7,094 bases of DNA from a bacterium (GTDB lineage: Bacteria > Verrucomicrobiota > Verrucomicrobiia > Chthoniobacterales > Terrimicrobiaceae): positions 1-7,094 of the forward strand of contig RFZT01000121.1 of NCBI GenBank assembly GCA_009920585.1, read 5' to 3'. The notes beneath the pieces were generated by a model. That model ran no database searches. It saw only the letters and a list, made by a program, of their open reading frames with translations, and had not been told where the DNA came from. Both the position numbers and the translations under genes were made by a program. Of the stretch, positions 5,351 to 7,094 are shown piece by piece; positions within the stretch are counted from its first letter, which is position 1, and each line of letters begins with the position of its first letter.

Positions 5351-6670
5351 TTACTTAGGCTCAATCACACCTGCATCGGGAGATGCAGTGGTAGGTGTTG
5401 TTGCAGCTGTCCGTTTCACTTGCATGCTGGAGAGGGCGATGCTAGCCGAGTCATAATTGGCGGCAGTGCTGAGTGTGTTGATGACCGCCTGTTTGTTGCC
5501 TGTGGGTGTTCCAACATAGAAGAAGTTCTCAAAGGACCAGAGGCTGTATTTTCCGGAACGAACTTTGTCTTTGTCCGGAGTTGTCATGGAGCCGGTCGTT
5601 GCCAAGCCTTCCAATTTCTCACCATTGTAGGAGAGGATGCGGCCACCATTGGAGCCGGAGTTCCAGACAGTTTTGGCATCGCTTGTTCCGAGAACGGAGA
5701 CGACATTCACACTTCCAGTGGTGATGAACAGGCTTGCGATTTTGCCGCCAGAAACATAACCACCATTGCCCTCATCGAGAGCTGTGGGGTAGAAGTCGGT
5801 AGAGAGCGACACGTAGTTTACACCGCCGCTGCTGCCGAAGCCTGAATAATCTGCTGTGCTATTGCTAGCGGGGCAGATTGTGGGTGTGGAGGCGAGGGTG
5901 AAGTTTCCGAAGACGTAACCTATTGCTTTTGTCGCTGCACCGTAACCGGTCTCGGAGAGAGCTATCACGCGGGTTCCAGAGCCATCATAGCGCTGCACAT
6001 TGTAAACGAGTGCAGTGTCGGATGTATTTCCAGTGAAACGCATCAATGGCGCAGTGCCATTCTTATGCAATTCGCGGATTTGCTGGGCTGTCACATTGGT
6101 GATGCCTGCATTCGCGTCCTTGTTCACGCAAGGAGCGAAAGCGATCACGCCTACGGCTCCACCTTTGAGAGTCGCCGCGTTGGCTGCATAAGGCGAAGAC
6201 TTGACTGCGCAATCAGAGTAGGCAGCGTCCGCTTTAACCGTCGCGTTGGAAGACAACAGGTTCGCCGAATCGGTTGGCAGGCTGGTTGTGATATTTCCGG
6301 CGGTCAGCAGAGTGGCGTTTACCGAGATGTATTTGGTTGCTGCCAAGGCTGTATTAGTAGGGGCAGCCAAAGCGCGGATACCTTCCACCGAGCCAGTCCA
6401 GCTGGTGCGAATGATGGTCGTGCCGTTGGTGCCGATCCATTGTCCTTTGTAGATCACATTGGAGTGACCGTTAACGTTGCCGGAGTTGCTGCCTGTGGTG
6501 CCGATTTGGAGTGTGGAGCTATTGAAGCCCGCTACGATGGCTGCGTGGGCGGCGGCACGGAACGCAGTGGCTCCGGTGATGTTGACAACCACGGGTGGTG
6601 TTACTACTGCATGGGCTGCCGAGGCAAGCCCGAGTACTGAAGCTCCGATGAGGAGTGATTTGATTTTCAT
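5351..6670 (-). CDS. Exported PstS-like (type 2 periplasmic-binding-fold) protein, orphan
   Basis: A 439-residue exported protein. The signal peptide MKIKSLLIGASVLGLASAAHA ends with AHA|V at residue 21. The mature part opens with VVVNITGATAFRAA (27-40), comparable to the first phosphate-loop region of PstS. WTGSVEGIRAL (91-101) sits where PstS has its second glycine-rich loop. GGAVGVIAFAPCVNKD (170-185) and ITNVTAQQIRELHKNG (190-205) match the PstS strand and helix with GITNVTxxQL. RYDGSGTR (227-234) matches the conserved SGTR ligand loop. The body is rich in Thr, Ser, Asn and Gly. By family the fold binds oxyanions such as phosphate; ligand identity here is inference. No pstC/A/B genes adjoin. 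Three or more cysteines (154, 181 and one in PTICPAS) could pair. The start at 6670 is set by the signal peptide; the 22-codon upstream extension has no signal-like character. The leader is A/T-rich (AAACCTAAATAAATCATAT) with no Shine-Dalgarno. A strong terminator follows. Confidence 0.85.
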   Translation of the reverse strand: MKIKSLLIGASVLGLASAAHAVVTPPVVVNITGATAFRAAAHAAIVAGFNSSTLQIGTTGSNSGNVNGHSNVIYKGQWIGTNGTTIIRTSWTGSVEGIRALAAPTNTALAATKYISVNATLLTAGNITTSLPTDSANLLSSNATVKADAAYSDCAVKSSPYAANAATLKGGAVGVIAFAPCVNKDANAGITNVTAQQIRELHKNGTAPLMRFTGNTSDTALVYNVQRYDGSGTRVIALSETGYGAATKAIGYVFGNFTLASTPTICPASNSTADYSGFGSSGGVNYVSLSTDFYPTALDEGNGGYVSGGKIASLFITTGSVNVVSVLGTSDAKTVWNSGSNGGRILSYNGEKLEGLATTGSMTTPDKDKVRSGKYSLWSFENFFYVGTPTGNKQAVINTLSTAANYDSASIALSSMQVKRTAATTPTTASPDAGVIEPK

Positions 6671-6831
6671 ATATGATTTATTTAGGTTTTGTTTTTCGTG
6701 AAAAGGAAGACCTTTCCAAATCACGCGCCGCATCATCAGTGCGCCAGTCCATGGGGGCTAGAAATTTAAGGTGACAATTCCGTAACATTGGCCGCAGGCA
6801 GGCGAAAGAGAGCAATGCCCCTCGATTGGCT
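6671..6831. other. 161-nt intergenic upstream region of the PstS-like gene
   Basis: This must hold the promoter and leader of the PstS-like gene unless it is co-transcribed with the gene to the right. The last 30 nt before the start are A/T-rich. I could not identify a -35/-10 pair with good spacing, a riboswitch fold or a Pho-box-like direct repeat. Confidence 0.4.
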
Positions 6832-7094
6832 TCAGGGCTTGGCTGAAAGCGGCTCCGCCGCCCGCATGCCCTCGAGGGCTTGGGGATTGGAGGGGTTACT
6901 GGAGAGAATGCGGTGAAACAATTTTTTTGCCTTTCCGGCGACTCCCGCATCGAGTTGGTAAATCCCTCGGTGGATGAGGTCGTCCTCGGGGGATTGATCT
7001 GGAGTCGGGGGGCAAAAAGCCGGACATAATCGAAGCCCAGCGTTTCCTGTGCGGGTGGCGCCTTCGTATCCCGATTCCCCGATCGGCGTGAAAA
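6832..7094 (-). CDS. C-terminal end of a TPR-like protein, 5' end outside window, possible frameshift
   Basis: This frame, absent from a simple start-to-stop list because its only ATG is near the end, reads open from the right edge to TGA at 6832-6834 (86 residues). The part from about 7006 down is convincing: TPDQSPEDDLIHRGIYQLDAG, then VAGKAKKLFHRILSSNPSNP and QALEGMRAAEPLSAKP. The spacing of LIHRGIY, A-x-K-LF and NPSNPQAL fits one tetratricopeptide repeat, a protein-interaction helix pair. The part above the six-C run (7007-7012) is less sure. In the same frame it reads poorly (AGLRLCPAFCPP, with codons CGA TTA TGT), while the neighbouring frame reads AQETLGFDYVRLFAP with common codons. 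One extra C in the run would join these into a smooth sequence. It may therefore be a pseudogene, a sequencing error or a misread; see findings. Function beyond a TPR-like end is unknown. Confidence 0.65.
   Translation of the reverse strand, partial: FTPIGESGYEGATRTGNAGLRLCPAFCPPTPDQSPEDDLIHRGIYQLDAGVAGKAKKLFHRILSSNPSNPQALEGMRAAEPLSAKP

Noticed and set aside
6065..6640. 191-codon plus-strand frame opposite the PstS-like gene
   Set aside because: Antisense shadow with excess Arg, Gly and Cys; the minus strand has the signal peptide and binding loops.
6671..6831. Pho box or riboswitch ahead of the PstS-like gene
   Set aside because: No paired direct repeats of the Pho-box type and no extended conserved fold could be recognised by eye.
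6678..6950. 90-codon minus-strand frame near the right edge
   Set aside because: It is a shadow in a neighbouring frame of the TPR-like C-terminus and the intergenic region; rich in Arg, Ser and Pro, with no motif. Only the part of this frame upstream of 7012, outside the 90 codons, may be real.

Overview
This looks like a piece of a bacterial chromosome dominated by cell-envelope and secreted proteins, most likely from a member of the Verrucomicrobiota. That assignment is inference. It rests on the protein styles (a verrucomicrobial-looking L,D-transpeptidase, a large membrane-anchored DUF3352-like protein, an orphan PstS-like exported protein, a Sel1-repeat protein), on moderate GC, and on the near absence of Shine-Dalgarno sequences ahead of the starts. 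No mobile element, CRISPR array, phage gene or defence cassette was seen.

Layout, left to right. The 3' part of an L,D-transpeptidase gene (+, to 401) converges, with a 12-nt gap, on a 548-residue anchored protein of unknown function (414-2060, -). Divergent from that, 64 nt away, is a 91-residue two-helix membrane protein (2125-2400, +). Hairpins and a recognisable promoter follow, then tRNA-Phe(GAA) at 2508-2580 and a weak terminator. The stretch 2581-2886 has no convincing gene. The rest is entirely on the minus strand. Read in transcription order it holds: the C-terminal end of a TPR-like protein entering from the right edge (stop at 6832), an exported PstS-like binding protein (6670-5351) ending in a strong hairpin terminator, an anchored 192-residue conserved-looking protein (5213-4635), a secreted Sel1-repeat protein (4499-3603), and a family 2 glycosyltransferase (3594-2887) starting 8 nt after the Sel1 stop codon.

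How the genes may work together. The transpeptidase remodels peptidoglycan. The Sel1 protein and the glycosyltransferase form a tight two-gene unit, which suggests envelope or polyprenyl-linked glycan work. The exported, anchored and substrate-binding-like proteins sit in the periplasm or on the surface. No complete pathway can be read from the window.

The most notable signal is a run of ten C on the coding strand just after the signal peptide of the Sel1 gene. A one-base change in either direction brings a stop within about 20 codons, so the tract could act as a phase-variable switch, and the coupled glycosyltransferase could be affected too. A second point is the right-edge gene, whose reading frame looks broken or shifted at a six-C run.
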